Assembly (NCBI RefSeq): GCF_003626645.1 | Contig: NZ_RBAM01000007.1 | Coordinates: 372,001-436,000, forward strand | Origin: Streptomyces klenkii | GTDB taxonomy: Bacteria > Actinomycetota > Actinomycetes > Streptomycetales > Streptomycetaceae | Reading direction: 5' to 3' | Length of the DNA stretch: 64,000 nt | Part shown: positions 8,160 to 16,900 of the stretch, piece after piece | Numbering within the stretch: the stretch's first letter is position 1 | Layout of the letters: the number at the start of each line of letters is the position of its first letter | Made by a program: the position numbers and the translations under genes | The notes under the pieces: generated by a model | What the model was told of the DNA's origin: nothing | The model's database searches: none | The model's input: only the letters and a program-made list of their open reading frames with translations

Positions 8160-8951
8160 ATGCTGACCGTTACGAGCGTAAATGTGAATGGACTCCGCGC
8201 GGCCTCCAAGAAGGGCTTCGTGGAGTGGCTGGCGCGGACCGAGGCGGACGTCGTGTGCCTCCAGGAGGTCCGGGCCGAGCCGCACCAGCTGCCCGACGAG
8301 GTGCGCGAGCCGGAGGGCTGGTTCACGCTCCACGCCCCGGCGGCGGCCAAGGGCCGCGCGGGCGTCTCGGTCTACTCGCGGCGCGAGCCGGAGGCGGTGC
8401 GGATCGGCTTCGGCTCGGCCGAGTTCGACGGCAGCGGCCGCTACGCCGAGATCGACCTCCCCGGCGTCACCGTCGCGAGCCTCTACCTGCCCTCCGGCGA
8501 GGTCGGCACGGAGCGGCAGGACGAGAAGGAACGCTTCATGGCGGAGTTCCTGCCGTACCTGGTGGGGCTCAAGGTGCGCGCCGCGGCCGAGGGCCGCGAG
8601 GTCCTGGTCTGCGGCGACTGGAACATCGCCCACACCGAGGCCGACCTCAAGAACTGGAAGGCCAACCGCAAGAGCGCGGGCTTCCTGCCCGAGGAGCGCG
8701 AGTGGCTCGGCAAGGTCTTCGACGAGTACGTGGACGTGGTCCGCTCCCTCCACCCGGGCGTCGACGGCCCGTACTCGTGGTGGTCGTACCGCGGGCGCGC
8801 CTTCGACAACGACTCGGGCTGGCGGATCGACTACCAGGTCGCCACGCCCGGGTTTGCCCGGCGGGCAGTGAAGGGGCTGGTGGAGCGGGCCGCGAGTCAC
8901 GGGGAGCGATGGTCGGACCATGCCCCGGTGACGGTGTTCTACGAGCTCTAG
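8160..8951 (+). CDS. xth: Exodeoxyribonuclease III / AP endonuclease
   Basis: 263 residues from ATG 8160 (MLTVTSVNVNGLRAA); an upstream in-frame ATG at 8103 would overlap the divergent gene and adds unconserved residues. All family landmarks are visible: SVNVNGLR (catalytic Asn), VVCLQEVRA (metal-binding Glu), CGDWNIAHTEADLKN (catalytic Asp/Asn), WWSYRGRAFDNDSGWRIDYQ, and the C-terminal SDHAPV with the essential Asp-His. The enzyme repairs abasic sites and trims 3' ends in base-excision repair. The gene is monocistronic, with a strong hairpin after the stop. Confidence 0.93.
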   Translation: MLTVTSVNVNGLRAASKKGFVEWLARTEADVVCLQEVRAEPHQLPDEVREPEGWFTLHAPAAAKGRAGVSVYSRREPEAVRIGFGSAEFDGSGRYAEIDLPGVTVASLYLPSGEVGTERQDEKERFMAEFLPYLVGLKVRAAAEGREVLVCGDWNIAHTEADLKNWKANRKSAGFLPEEREWLGKVFDEYVDVVRSLHPGVDGPYSWWSYRGRAFDNDSGWRIDYQVATPGFARRAVKGLVERAASHGERWSDHAPVTVFYEL

Positions 8952-8965
8952 TCCGGCGGGGGCGC

Positions 8966-9002
8966 CTCGTCCATGCGCCACATGGGGCAGCGCATGGACG
9001 AG
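8966..9002 (+). terminator. Hairpin terminator after exonuclease III gene
   Basis: A perfect 13-bp inverted repeat (CTCGTCCATGCGC at 8966-8978, complement at 8990-9002) with an 11-nt loop, 14 nt past the stop codon. There is no T-run, as is usual for terminators in high-GC actinobacteria. Confidence 0.75.
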
Positions 9003-9111
9003 CCCTGCTCGGATCCGCCCTGTACGCCCCCGCCCACGGCCGGCGCGGCGATAGGCTGCACGGGCGGAAATCCCGTACCAGGAAGCACGGGCCGGACGGA
9101 GGAGAGCAACG

Positions 9112-9459
9112 ATGACTACTGCTGCTGCGGGCGAGCCGGGCATCCCGCCCATGCCGGAGAGAACCCCGAAGGCCCTCCGCGATGCCATCGCCCGGCACGC
9201 GCCCCAGCTCCTGTCCGATTTCGACGCGCACTGGAAGCGGTACGTCGCCGACGCATACGACATCAGCACCGTTCCCGCCTTCATGGCGCGGTGGTGGGGC
9301 GAGTACGCGATCGCCCGCGACCCGCGGCTCGACGCCCACGTCACCGGCCTCGAACGCCGCGCCGCCTATGAGTGCTCCGATCTGGCCGAAGCCAAAGCAC
9401 TCCTGGAAGAGGCGTCCAACATCCGCCACATGGCAGCCCGCACGGAGCCTGGTCAGTGA
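9112..9459 (+). CDS. DUF6247-like protein, candidate antitoxin
   Basis: 115 residues, ATG 9112 with GGAGAG upstream. The central motif PERTPKALRDAIARHAPQLL, followed by FDAHWKRYVADAYD and FMARWWGEYAIARDP, matches the DUF6247 group of small actinobacterial proteins. Its stop overlaps the start of the next gene (GTGA), so the two are translationally coupled. Small coupled pairs of this kind, with a RelE-like second member, suggest a toxin-antitoxin module in which this is the antitoxin. That role is inferred from architecture, not shown. Confidence 0.6.
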   Translation: MTTAAAGEPGIPPMPERTPKALRDAIARHAPQLLSDFDAHWKRYVADAYDISTVPAFMARWWGEYAIARDPRLDAHVTGLERRAAYECSDLAEAKALLEEASNIRHMAARTEPGQ

Positions 9460-9779
9460 CCAGCGGGTTCATGGGTCCGCCCTGGCAGATGGACTGGACC
9501 CTCAAGGCCCAGGCCGCCCGCGACGCGCTGCCCGAGCACGTGCGCAAGATGATCGACGCAGCTCGTGCGGAGCTGGTCACGACGGAAGACCCGTACTTCC
9601 GCGGGGTCGACGCGGACGTAGACCTGCCCGAAGGCATGCTTGTCGAACCCGCCAGGTCCAGCGATCCGAAAGGCCCCCGCATCCTGCACTTCGACAACGG
9701 GCACGGCTGGTTGAAGTACACGTTCGTGCGGCGGACCCAGGACCCGCAGATTGTTGTGGAAGAGATCTTCTGGCAGTGA
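9456..9779 (+). CDS. RelE/ParE-like small protein, candidate toxin
   Basis: 107 residues, GTG 9456 overlapping the stop of the DUF6247-like gene. The N-terminal helix pair (WTLKAQAARDALPEHVRKMIDAARAEL) followed by a beta-rich C-terminus (PRILHFDNGHGWLKYTFVRR, then PQIVVEEIFWQ) is the alpha-alpha-beta order of the RelE/ParE fold. Sequence identity to well-known toxins is not obvious by eye, and no catalytic residues are claimed. Base composition is slightly less GC-rich than neighbouring genes, compatible with acquisition. It could instead be a DUF6247-partner protein of unrelated function. Confidence 0.5.
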   Translation: MTSGFMGPPWQMDWTLKAQAARDALPEHVRKMIDAARAELVTTEDPYFRGVDADVDLPEGMLVEPARSSDPKGPRILHFDNGHGWLKYTFVRRTQDPQIVVEEIFWQ

Positions 9780-9992
9780 CGGGACCGCTGTCAGCCGATG
9801 CGGGCTCCGGCTGATTCGGAGGGCTTCGGTTCATTCGGCGGAATCACGCCGTTTGCGCGCGCAGACTCCGGCTTCCCGCCCAACCTCGGGCGCGGGGCTG
9901 CTTCAATTCACCTCTGTGGACGCACAGTTGGTCTGACCGGCCGGCGTGCGGGCGTGGTCGCGGCATGGCGCGCCCGTGCGTCCTCGCCGCCG

Positions 9993-10862
9993 TCAGCCGG
10001 GTCTGGCGGGTCCCGGTTCGCCGGCGGCGCCGTGCGCACCGAGCCAGACAGCCGGCTCGGTGCGCACGCGCCGGTCCAGGGCCATGGTGATCTCCGCGTC
10101 CATGACCGTCTTGGCGATGCCCCGCAGCTCGTCGAGCGCCGCGCCGGTGGCGGGCTCGCCCGGTTGCAGGCCGGGGAGGACGTGGGCGCGGATGAGCTCG
10201 GTGAACGTCCCGGCGAGGGCGTCCGCGTGGGCCCGCACCTCGCGGCCCGCGGCGAGCACCGCGGCCAGTGGGACGCCGTGCCGCCGCACGAGCGCGGTCG
10301 AGGCGTCGAGGAGGCGCCGGCTGACGTGCACGATCTCGTCCCCGTCGCCGCCGCTGTCGACGCCGAGGTAGCCCATGTCGAGCGAGGCGGTCACGTTCTC
10401 CGGGGTGATCTCGCCGCCGAAGCGGTCGGCCAGCTCGGCCGGGGTGAGGCGGACGGCGGGCTCCTCCTGCCACGGGACGGCGACGGCCGCGCCCGCGCCC
10501 GCCAGCCCCAGCAGCTCGCCCACGTCCCGCCCGCACTCGAAGGCGCTGATCAGCTCGGCGATGCCGCCGAGGGTGTGCCCGCGCTCCAGGAGCGCGGCGA
10601 TCGTCCGCAGCCGGGCCAGGTGCGGCGGGCCGTACCAGGCGATGCGGCCCTCGCGCCGCGGCGCCGGCAGCAGTTTGCGCTCGCGGTAGAAGCGCAGCGT
10701 GCGCGGGGTGATCCCGGCGGCGTCGGCGAGCTCGGCGGCCCGGTACTGCCGCGCGGCGGCCCCGGCCGGCTCCGGGGAGCGGGCCTCGCGCCCGGCCGGC
10801 TCCGGTGCGCGGGCCTCCTGCCCGCCCGCGTCCACCACCCCGCGGACCCCTCCGTCACCCAT
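9993..10862 (-). CDS. MerR-family transcriptional regulator
   Basis: 289 residues. A non-conserved Pro/Ala-rich leader of about 38 residues precedes a clear MerR HTH: YRAAELADAAGITPRTLRFYRERKLL, then GRIAWYGPPHLARLRTIAALLERGHTLGGI. Translation may start further in than assigned, as the leader looks non-functional. The C-terminal 170 residues form a helical effector domain without the Cys pattern of metal-sensing MerR proteins, so a drug or small-molecule ligand is more likely. It is divergent from the monooxygenase/SDR pair across a 164-bp promoter region, making those genes its probable targets. Confidence 0.85.
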   Translation of the reverse strand: MGDGGVRGVVDAGGQEARAPEPAGREARSPEPAGAAARQYRAAELADAAGITPRTLRFYRERKLLPAPRREGRIAWYGPPHLARLRTIAALLERGHTLGGIAELISAFECGRDVGELLGLAGAGAAVAVPWQEEPAVRLTPAELADRFGGEITPENVTASLDMGYLGVDSGGDGDEIVHVSRRLLDASTALVRRHGVPLAAVLAAGREVRAHADALAGTFTELIRAHVLPGLQPGEPATGAALDELRGIAKTVMDAEITMALDRRVRTEPAVWLGAHGAAGEPGPARPG

Positions 10863-11026
10863 CGCGTCGTCCCCTCGTCCGTGGTCACGCGCGTAGCGTA
10901 AGCGCCCGTGCGACCGGCGGTAACTTCCTTTCCCTGTACCCCTATCGCTTCTCCAGGCTCTGCCCTACGCTCCCCATCGTGCCAGTGATTGCTGGCGCAG
11001 TTGTGTCGAATCCGGGAGGCGGCGGC

Positions 11027-12553
11027 ATGGCCGAGCACGAGCGTCAGCACGTACGGGTGGCGGTGATCGGGTCCGGCTTCGGCGGGCTGGGGGCGGCGGT
11101 CCGGCTGCGCCGCGAGGGGATCACCGACTTCGTGGTCCTGGAGCGCGCGGACTCCGTGGGCGGCACCTGGCGCGACAACACCTACCCCGGCTGCGCCTGC
11201 GACGTGCCCTCCCACCTCTACTCCTTCTCCTTCGCCGCCAACCCCGCCTGGCCGCGCAGCTTTTCCGGCCAGCCGCACATACGGGCGTACCTGGAGCACG
11301 TCACCGACACCTTCGGCCTCCGCCCCCACCTGCGCCTCAACTCCGAGGTGCAGCAGATGCGCTGGGACGAGGAGCGGCTGCACTGGGAGATCACCACGGC
11401 CGGCGGCGACTGGACCGCCGACGTCGTCGTCTCCGCCACCGGTCCCCTCGCCGACCCGCGCATCCCGGAGATCCCCGGCCTGGACTCCTTCCCCGGCAAG
11501 GTCTTCCACTCCTCCCGCTGGGACCACGACGCCGACCTGCGCGGCAAGCGCGTCGCCGTGATCGGCACCGGCGCCTCCGCGATCCAGATAGTGCCGGGCA
11601 TCCAGCCCGAGGCGGGCCGCGTCACCCTCTTCCAGCGCACGCCGCCGTGGGTGCTGCCCCGCTTCGACCGCCCCGTCTCGGCCGCCGAGCGCCGGCTGCA
11701 CACCCTGCTGCCCGCGACGGCGGCGCTGCGCCGCGGCATCCTGTGGGGCATCCGGGAGCTCCAGGTCAGCAACTTCACCAAGCGCCCGGAGCGGATGCGC
11801 TTCGTGGAGAAGCTGGCGCTGGCCCACATGCGCAAGGCCGTCGCGGACCCGGCCCTGCGGGCCCGGCTGACCCCGGACTACCGCATCGGCTGCAAGCGCA
11901 TCCTGCTCTCCAGCGACTACTACCCGGCGCTCGCCCGCCCCAATGTGGACCTGGTGGCCTCCGAGCTGGCCGAGGTGCGGGGCCGGACGCTGGTCGCCGC
12001 CGACGGCACGGAGGCCGAGGCCGACGTCCTCGTCTTCGGCACGGGCTTCCGGGTCACGGACATGCCGATCGGGGAGCGGGTCACCGGCGCCGGCGGCGTG
12101 ACGCTCGCCGAGGCGTGGAAGGACGGCATGGCGGCCCTGCGCGGCACCAGCGCCGCCGGCTTCCCCAACTTCCTCACCGTCATCGGGCCCAACACCGCGC
12201 TGGGCAACAGCTCGATGATCCTCATCATCGAGTCCCAGCTGAACTACCTGGCCGACTTCATGCGGCAGCTGAACACCCTCGGCGGCAAGGCGGCCCTGGA
12301 CGCCCGCCCCTCCGCGGTCAACGCCTGGAACCGGCACATCCAGCGCCGCATGGAACGTACGGTCTGGAACACCGGCTGCCGGAGCTGGTACCTGGACGCC
12401 AACGGCCGCAACACCACGGTCTGGCCCGGCACCACCGCCGAGTTCCGCAAGGTCACCCGCGAGGTGAACCTCTCCGAATACCAGGTGCTGCGGCCGCCGC
12501 GCACGCCCCGCACAGCCGTCCCCGCAGCGGCCGGGACGGGGGCCGCGCGATGA
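11027..12553 (+). CDS. FAD-dependent Baeyer-Villiger-type monooxygenase
   Basis: 508 residues from ATG 11027 with GGGAGG upstream. The FAD Rossmann motif is VAVIGSGFGGLGAAV; the NADPH motif is VAVIGTGASAIQIV at about residue 180. Between them lies FPGKVFHSSRWD, which fits the type I Baeyer-Villiger fingerprint FxGxxxHxxxW. GGTWRDNTYPGCACDVPSHLYSFSF is also typical of this class. Such enzymes insert oxygen next to a ketone, or oxidise heteroatoms, using NADPH. The stop overlaps the SDR start (ATGA), so alcohol dehydrogenation followed by ketone oxidation is a reasonable joint pathway. The substrate is unknown. Confidence 0.9.
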   Translation: MAEHERQHVRVAVIGSGFGGLGAAVRLRREGITDFVVLERADSVGGTWRDNTYPGCACDVPSHLYSFSFAANPAWPRSFSGQPHIRAYLEHVTDTFGLRPHLRLNSEVQQMRWDEERLHWEITTAGGDWTADVVVSATGPLADPRIPEIPGLDSFPGKVFHSSRWDHDADLRGKRVAVIGTGASAIQIVPGIQPEAGRVTLFQRTPPWVLPRFDRPVSAAERRLHTLLPATAALRRGILWGIRELQVSNFTKRPERMRFVEKLALAHMRKAVADPALRARLTPDYRIGCKRILLSSDYYPALARPNVDLVASELAEVRGRTLVAADGTEAEADVLVFGTGFRVTDMPIGERVTGAGGVTLAEAWKDGMAALRGTSAAGFPNFLTVIGPNTALGNSSMILIIESQLNYLADFMRQLNTLGGKAALDARPSAVNAWNRHIQRRMERTVWNTGCRSWYLDANGRNTTVWPGTTAEFRKVTREVNLSEYQVLRPPRTPRTAVPAAAGTGAAR

Positions 12554-13428
12554 GCCGGGTGAGCCTCGAAGGCCAGGTCGCCGTCGTCACCGGCGCCGCC
12601 CGCGGCGTGGGCGAGCAGCTGGCCCGCAAGCTGTCGGCGCGCGGCGCCCGCGTCGCGCTGGTGGGCCTGGAGCCCGACGAGCTGGCGCGCGTCGCGGCCT
12701 CGCTGCACGAGGACGCCGCGCACTGGCACGCGGACGTCACCGACCACGAGCGCATGGCGCAGGTCGCCCGCGAGGTCAAGGCCCGCTTCGGCAAGACCGA
12801 CATCGTCGTGGCCAACGCGGGCGTCGCCGGGGGCGGCCCGTTCATCTCCTCCGACCCGGAGAGCTGGCGCCGCGTCGTGGACGTCAACCTCGTCGGCAGC
12901 GCCGTGACGGGCCGCGCCTTCCTGCCCGTCCTCGCCGAGAGCCGCGGCTACCTCCTCCAGATCGCCTCGCTCGCCGCGATGGCCCCGGCGCCGATGATGA
13001 GCGCCTACTGCGCGTCGAAGGCGGGCGTCGAAGCGTACGCGCGCTGCGTGCGCGGCGAGGTCGCCCACAAGGGCGTGCGGGTCGGCGTCGCCTACCTGAG
13101 CTGGACCGACACGGACATGGTGCGCGGGGCCGACGAGGACGAGGTGATGCGCGAGATGCGGCAGCGCCTGCCCTGGCCCGCCAACCGCACCTATCCTCTC
13201 GGCCCGGCCGCGGACCGCCTGGTCGACGGCATCGAGCGGCGCGCGGCGCAGGTGTACGGGCAGGGCTGGCTGCGGGCGATGCAGGGCGCCCGGGGCTGGC
13301 TGCCCGGCCTGCTCGCCCTGGGCGCGCGGCGCGAGATGCGGCGGTACGAGCCGAGGCTCGCGGGCGTGCGCGCGGGGCTGGTGGGCGCGGGCGGGGCGGC
13401 GGACGAACGGGAGCGTACGCGGGCGTAG
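12550..13428 (+). CDS. Short-chain dehydrogenase/reductase
   Basis: 292 residues, ATG overlapping the monooxygenase stop. Cofactor motif VTGAARGVGEQLA, NAG motif VVANAGVAGGG, and catalytic Ser/Tyr/Lys in LLQIASLAAMAPAPMM followed by SAYCASKAG. After the usual 250-residue SDR core there is a C-terminal extension (about residues 235-292) that begins with an amphipathic, possibly membrane-associating segment (YGQGWLRAMQGARGWLPGLL) and continues Arg-rich, as in SDRs linked to flavin monooxygenases of the mycolic/steroid type. Translational coupling with the monooxygenase argues for a shared substrate. Confidence 0.88.
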   Translation: MSRVSLEGQVAVVTGAARGVGEQLARKLSARGARVALVGLEPDELARVAASLHEDAAHWHADVTDHERMAQVAREVKARFGKTDIVVANAGVAGGGPFISSDPESWRRVVDVNLVGSAVTGRAFLPVLAESRGYLLQIASLAAMAPAPMMSAYCASKAGVEAYARCVRGEVAHKGVRVGVAYLSWTDTDMVRGADEDEVMREMRQRLPWPANRTYPLGPAADRLVDGIERRAAQVYGQGWLRAMQGARGWLPGLLALGARREMRRYEPRLAGVRAGLVGAGGAADERERTRA

Positions 13429-13527
13429 CGCAGCGTAGTCCTACGATATGCGGGCTAAGATGGGGCATGTCAGGCTGTTCCGGGGCAAAACGTCCCCATC
13501 CCCTCTCGCTGAGGAGTGAGAACAGCC

Positions 13528-13713
13528 ATGGGCATCAAGGACGAGATGCAGGGCAAGGCGCAGCAGGCCAAGCAGAAGCTGGAGCGGTCCAAGCAGCAGG
13601 CGCAGCAGAAGGGCCAGGAGGCGCAGGACAAGCTCCGGGAGCGCAAGCAGCAGCAGGAGGGTCAGCAGCGGTCCTTCGACGACCTGCGCGACGAGCTCGA
13701 CGACCGCACCTGA
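13528..13713 (+). CDS. Small Lys/Gln-rich CsbD-like protein
   Basis: 61 residues from ATG 13528, preceded by GAGGAGTGAG. Almost entirely one predicted amphipathic helix: MGIKDEMQGKAQQAKQKLER and further K/Q/E-rich heptads, ending FDDLRDELDDRT. The opening resembles the CsbD/YjbJ stress-protein motif (KDE...GKAQQAKGK), but the second half does not match it closely. It probably forms a coiled coil or an intrinsically disordered stress protein. It is transcribed with the next small gene, 14 nt downstream. Confidence 0.6.
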   Translation: MGIKDEMQGKAQQAKQKLERSKQQAQQKGQEAQDKLRERKQQQEGQQRSFDDLRDELDDRT

Positions 13714-13727
13714 GGGAGCTGAGTCCC

Positions 13728-13901
13728 GTGGCCAAGGGAGACAAGGCCAGGAGCAAGGCCGAGCAGCAGGCCGGAAAGGCTGCGCAGACCGGTAAGAAGT
13801 CCCAGCAGGACGCCAACGACAAGGCCCGCCACGAACTGATCCGCAAGGAGCAGGAGGAGTGGGACCGCCGCGACACGTTCGACGAGAACTTCGAGATCTG
13901 A
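13728..13901 (+). CDS. Small charged hypothetical protein
   Basis: 57 residues, GTG 13728, preceded by GAGGGAGCTGAG. Composition is dominated by Lys, Ala, Gln and Asp (AKGDKARSKAEQQAGKAAQT at the start, EEWDRRDTFDENFEI at the end). No family was recognised. Its length, charge pattern and 14-nt spacing after the CsbD-like gene suggest that the two form a stress-response operon ended by the strong hairpin downstream. Confidence 0.55.
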   Translation: MAKGDKARSKAEQQAGKAAQTGKKSQQDANDKARHELIRKEQEEWDRRDTFDENFEI

Positions 13902-13928
13902 CAGCGGAACACGCGGCAAATGCACGTA

Positions 13929-13962
13929 TCAGGGGCGCACCCCGCGAGGGGTGCGCCCCTGA
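13929..13962. terminator. Bidirectional terminator between convergent genes
   Basis: A perfect 15-bp stem (TCAGGGGCGCACCCC with its complement) closed by a GCGA tetraloop. It lies 28 nt past the small-protein operon and 16 nt past the end of the convergent tricorn protease gene, so it can serve both strands. Confidence 0.85.
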
Positions 13963-13977
13963 CCCGTGGCGCCGTGG

Positions 13978-16900
13978 TCAGCTCCGCGGCGGCAGCTTCG
14001 GCCGCCTCAGGTCCGGCACCCCCGAGTAGTCCGGCGGCTGCGCCGCGCCGTGCCGTTCCAGCAGGTCGAGCGCGATCTGCACCGCGTCGTCCAGCTGCTT
14101 GTGCCGGCCCTCGGCCCAGTCGAGCGGCGTGCGGTCGATCTCGACGTCGGGTTCGACGCCCCGGTTCTCGATCGTCCAGCCGTACGCGTCGAACCACGCC
14201 GCGTTCATCGGCACCGTGATCGCCGTGCCGTCCCCGAGCCGGTGGCGGCCGGTCATCCCGACCACGCCGCCCCAGGTGCGCAGGCCGATCACCGGGCCGA
14301 TGCCCTGCAACTTGAAGGCCGCGGTGATCATGTCGCCGTCGGAGGAGGTCATCTCGTCGGCGATGGCGACGACCGGCCCGCGCGGGGCGTTGCTCGCGTA
14401 CGACACGGGCTGGGCGTCGCGCGTGAGGTCCCAGCCGATGATGGTGCGGGTGAGCTTCTCCACGACCAGCTCGCTGATGTTGCCGCCCGCGTTGCCGCGC
14501 ACGTCCACGATCAGGGCGGGGCGGGACATCTCCATGCGCAGGTCGCGGTTGAACTGGGCCCAGCCCGAGCCGCCCATGTCGGGGATGTGGAGGTAGCCGC
14601 ACTTGCCGCCGCTGAGCTCGCGGACGACCGCGCGGCGCTTGGCCACCCAGTCCTGGTAGCGCAGCGGGCGCTCGTCGACGAGCGGGACGACGGCGACGCG
14701 GCGCGGGTGCCCCTCCGGTCCGGGGGAGCGGAAGGTGAGCTCCACGGTGGTGCCGCCCGCCGCCGCGAGCAGCGGGTACGGGCCGGCCACCGGGTCGACG
14801 GGGCGGCCGTCGACGTGCGTGAGGGCCGCGCCCTCGCGGATGCCCGAACCGGCCAGCGGGGAGCGGGCCTTGGAGTCGGAGGAGTCGCCGGGCAGGATGC
14901 GCCGGACCGCCCAGGAGCCGTCCTTCCGGTGCGTGAGGTTGGCGCCGAGCAGGCCGATGGCGCGCTGGTAGTGCGGCGGGCCCTCGTTGCGGCGGGCGGG
15001 GGCGACGTAGGCGTGCGAGGTGCCCAGCTCGCCGAGGACCTCGCGCAGCAGGTCGGCGAAGTCGTCGGGGGTGGCGACCCGGTCGACCAGGGGCCGGTAC
15101 TGGCCGAGCACCGCGTCCCAGTCGATGCCGCACATGCCCGGCTCCCAGAAGTACGCGCGGACGATGCGCCCGGCCTCCTCGTAGGCCTGCCGCCACTCGG
15201 CGCCGGGGTCGACGTCGTGCAGGATGCGCCGCATGTCGATGAAGACCGTCGACTCGGGGTCGGGGGTGTCCGTGGCGGGGACGGCCCGCAGGTCGCCCTC
15301 GTCGTTGACGACGAGGCGGCTGCCGTCGCCGCTGACCGCGAACCAGTCGAGGGAGCTGCTGAGTTCGGTGCGCTTGGCCTTGGTGAGGTCGAAGTGCTCC
15401 AGCGTGGGGCGGCCCGAGGTGTCGGCGGGGTTGGCGAAGGTCTCGCCGAGCGCGCCGGAGATCGGCCAGCGCAGCCAGACCAGGCCGCCGCCGCTGACCG
15501 GCCGCAGCGCCGAGTACTTGGAGGCGGCCACGGGGAAGGGCGTCACCCGGCTCTCCAGGCCCTCCGCCTCGACCAGCGTCGGCCCGGCCCCGGTGTCCTC
15601 CAGGTCCAGGCCGCCCGCCGCCGGCCGGCCCTCGGCGGACAGCGCGAACGGCGAGGGCGTCGCCGAGGACAGCGGGACGAGGTAGGGGCGGCAGCCCAGC
15701 GGGAAGGACAGGTCGCCGGTGTGCACGTCGTAGACGGGGTCGAAGCCGCGCCAGGAGAGGAAGGCGAGGTAGCGGCCGTCGCGGGTGAAGACCGGCTGCT
15801 CGTCCTCGAAGCGTCCGTTGGTCACGTCGACGACCAGCCGGTCCTTCAGCCGTGCGATCTTGATCTGGCGCAGGGAGCGGCCGATGCCGGGGTGGGACCA
15901 GGCCAGCCACTCCGAGTCGGGTGAGAAGGCGAGGTCGCGCACCGGCCCGTTGGCCGACCGGATCAGCTCGCTGACCTCCCCGGCGCCGGCGCCCGGCCCC
16001 GCGCCCTCGTCTGATCCCGAGCCGGAGCCCTCGCCCTCGCTTTCACCTTCGCCTTCGCCCGGCCCCGTGCCGTCGGCCGAGGTGTCCACGAGCAGCAGCC
16101 GCCCGTCGTGCGTGGCCAGCGCCAGCCGTTCCCCGTCGGGGGAGGCCAGGGTCTCGTGCACCCGCCCGATCCGGCCCGCGCCGAGCCGCCGCGGCTCGGC
16201 CGGGCCCGCGGCGCGCGGCAGCTGGGCGATCTCGATCGCGTCCTCGCCCTCCGCGTCCGTCACGTACGCCACCCGCCCGGACGCGCCGAGCATCTCCGGC
16301 AGCCGCACCCGGACGCCCGGGGTGTCGGCGATGGTACGGGCGGGGCCGTCGCGGTGGGTGAGCCAGTAGAGGCTGCCGCGCACCTGGACGGCGCTCGCCC
16401 GGCCCGTGGTGTCCACGCTCACGCCGTCCACGTTGGAGGCGGCCTGCACCTGGTAGGGGCGCCGCCCGGCGCGCGGCCCGCCCAGCGTCACTTCCAGGCG
16501 GCGCGGCCGTCCGTCCGGCCCGAGGTCGTCCACCAGCCACAGCTCGCCCGCGCACTGGTAGACGATGCGCTCGCCGTCGGTCGAGGCGTGCCGGGCGTAG
16601 AAGTCGTCGTGGTCGGTGTGGCGGCGCAGCTGCGAGCCGTCGGGCAGGCAGGAGTAGAGGTTGCCGACGCCTTCGTGGTCGGAGAGGAAGGCGATCCGGC
16701 CGCCCGCGAACATCACCGAGTCGAGGTGGCCGCCGATGTCCGGCACCAGCCGCCGCTCCTTCGCGCCCAGCAGCCACAGCCGGCCCGTGGCCCCGCCGCG
16801 GTAGCGCTTCCAGGCGGCCGGCTCGTGCGGCGGCTTGCCGGCCAGCAGCAGCGTGCGGTGCTCGCCCCCGGCCTCGCCGATCGCGATGTCGGAGACCGGC

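Noticed and set aside
10863..13428. Biosynthetic gene cluster around the monooxygenase and SDR
   Set aside because: Only two enzymes and a regulator are present, with no synthase, carrier protein or tailoring set; better read as a small oxidation operon.
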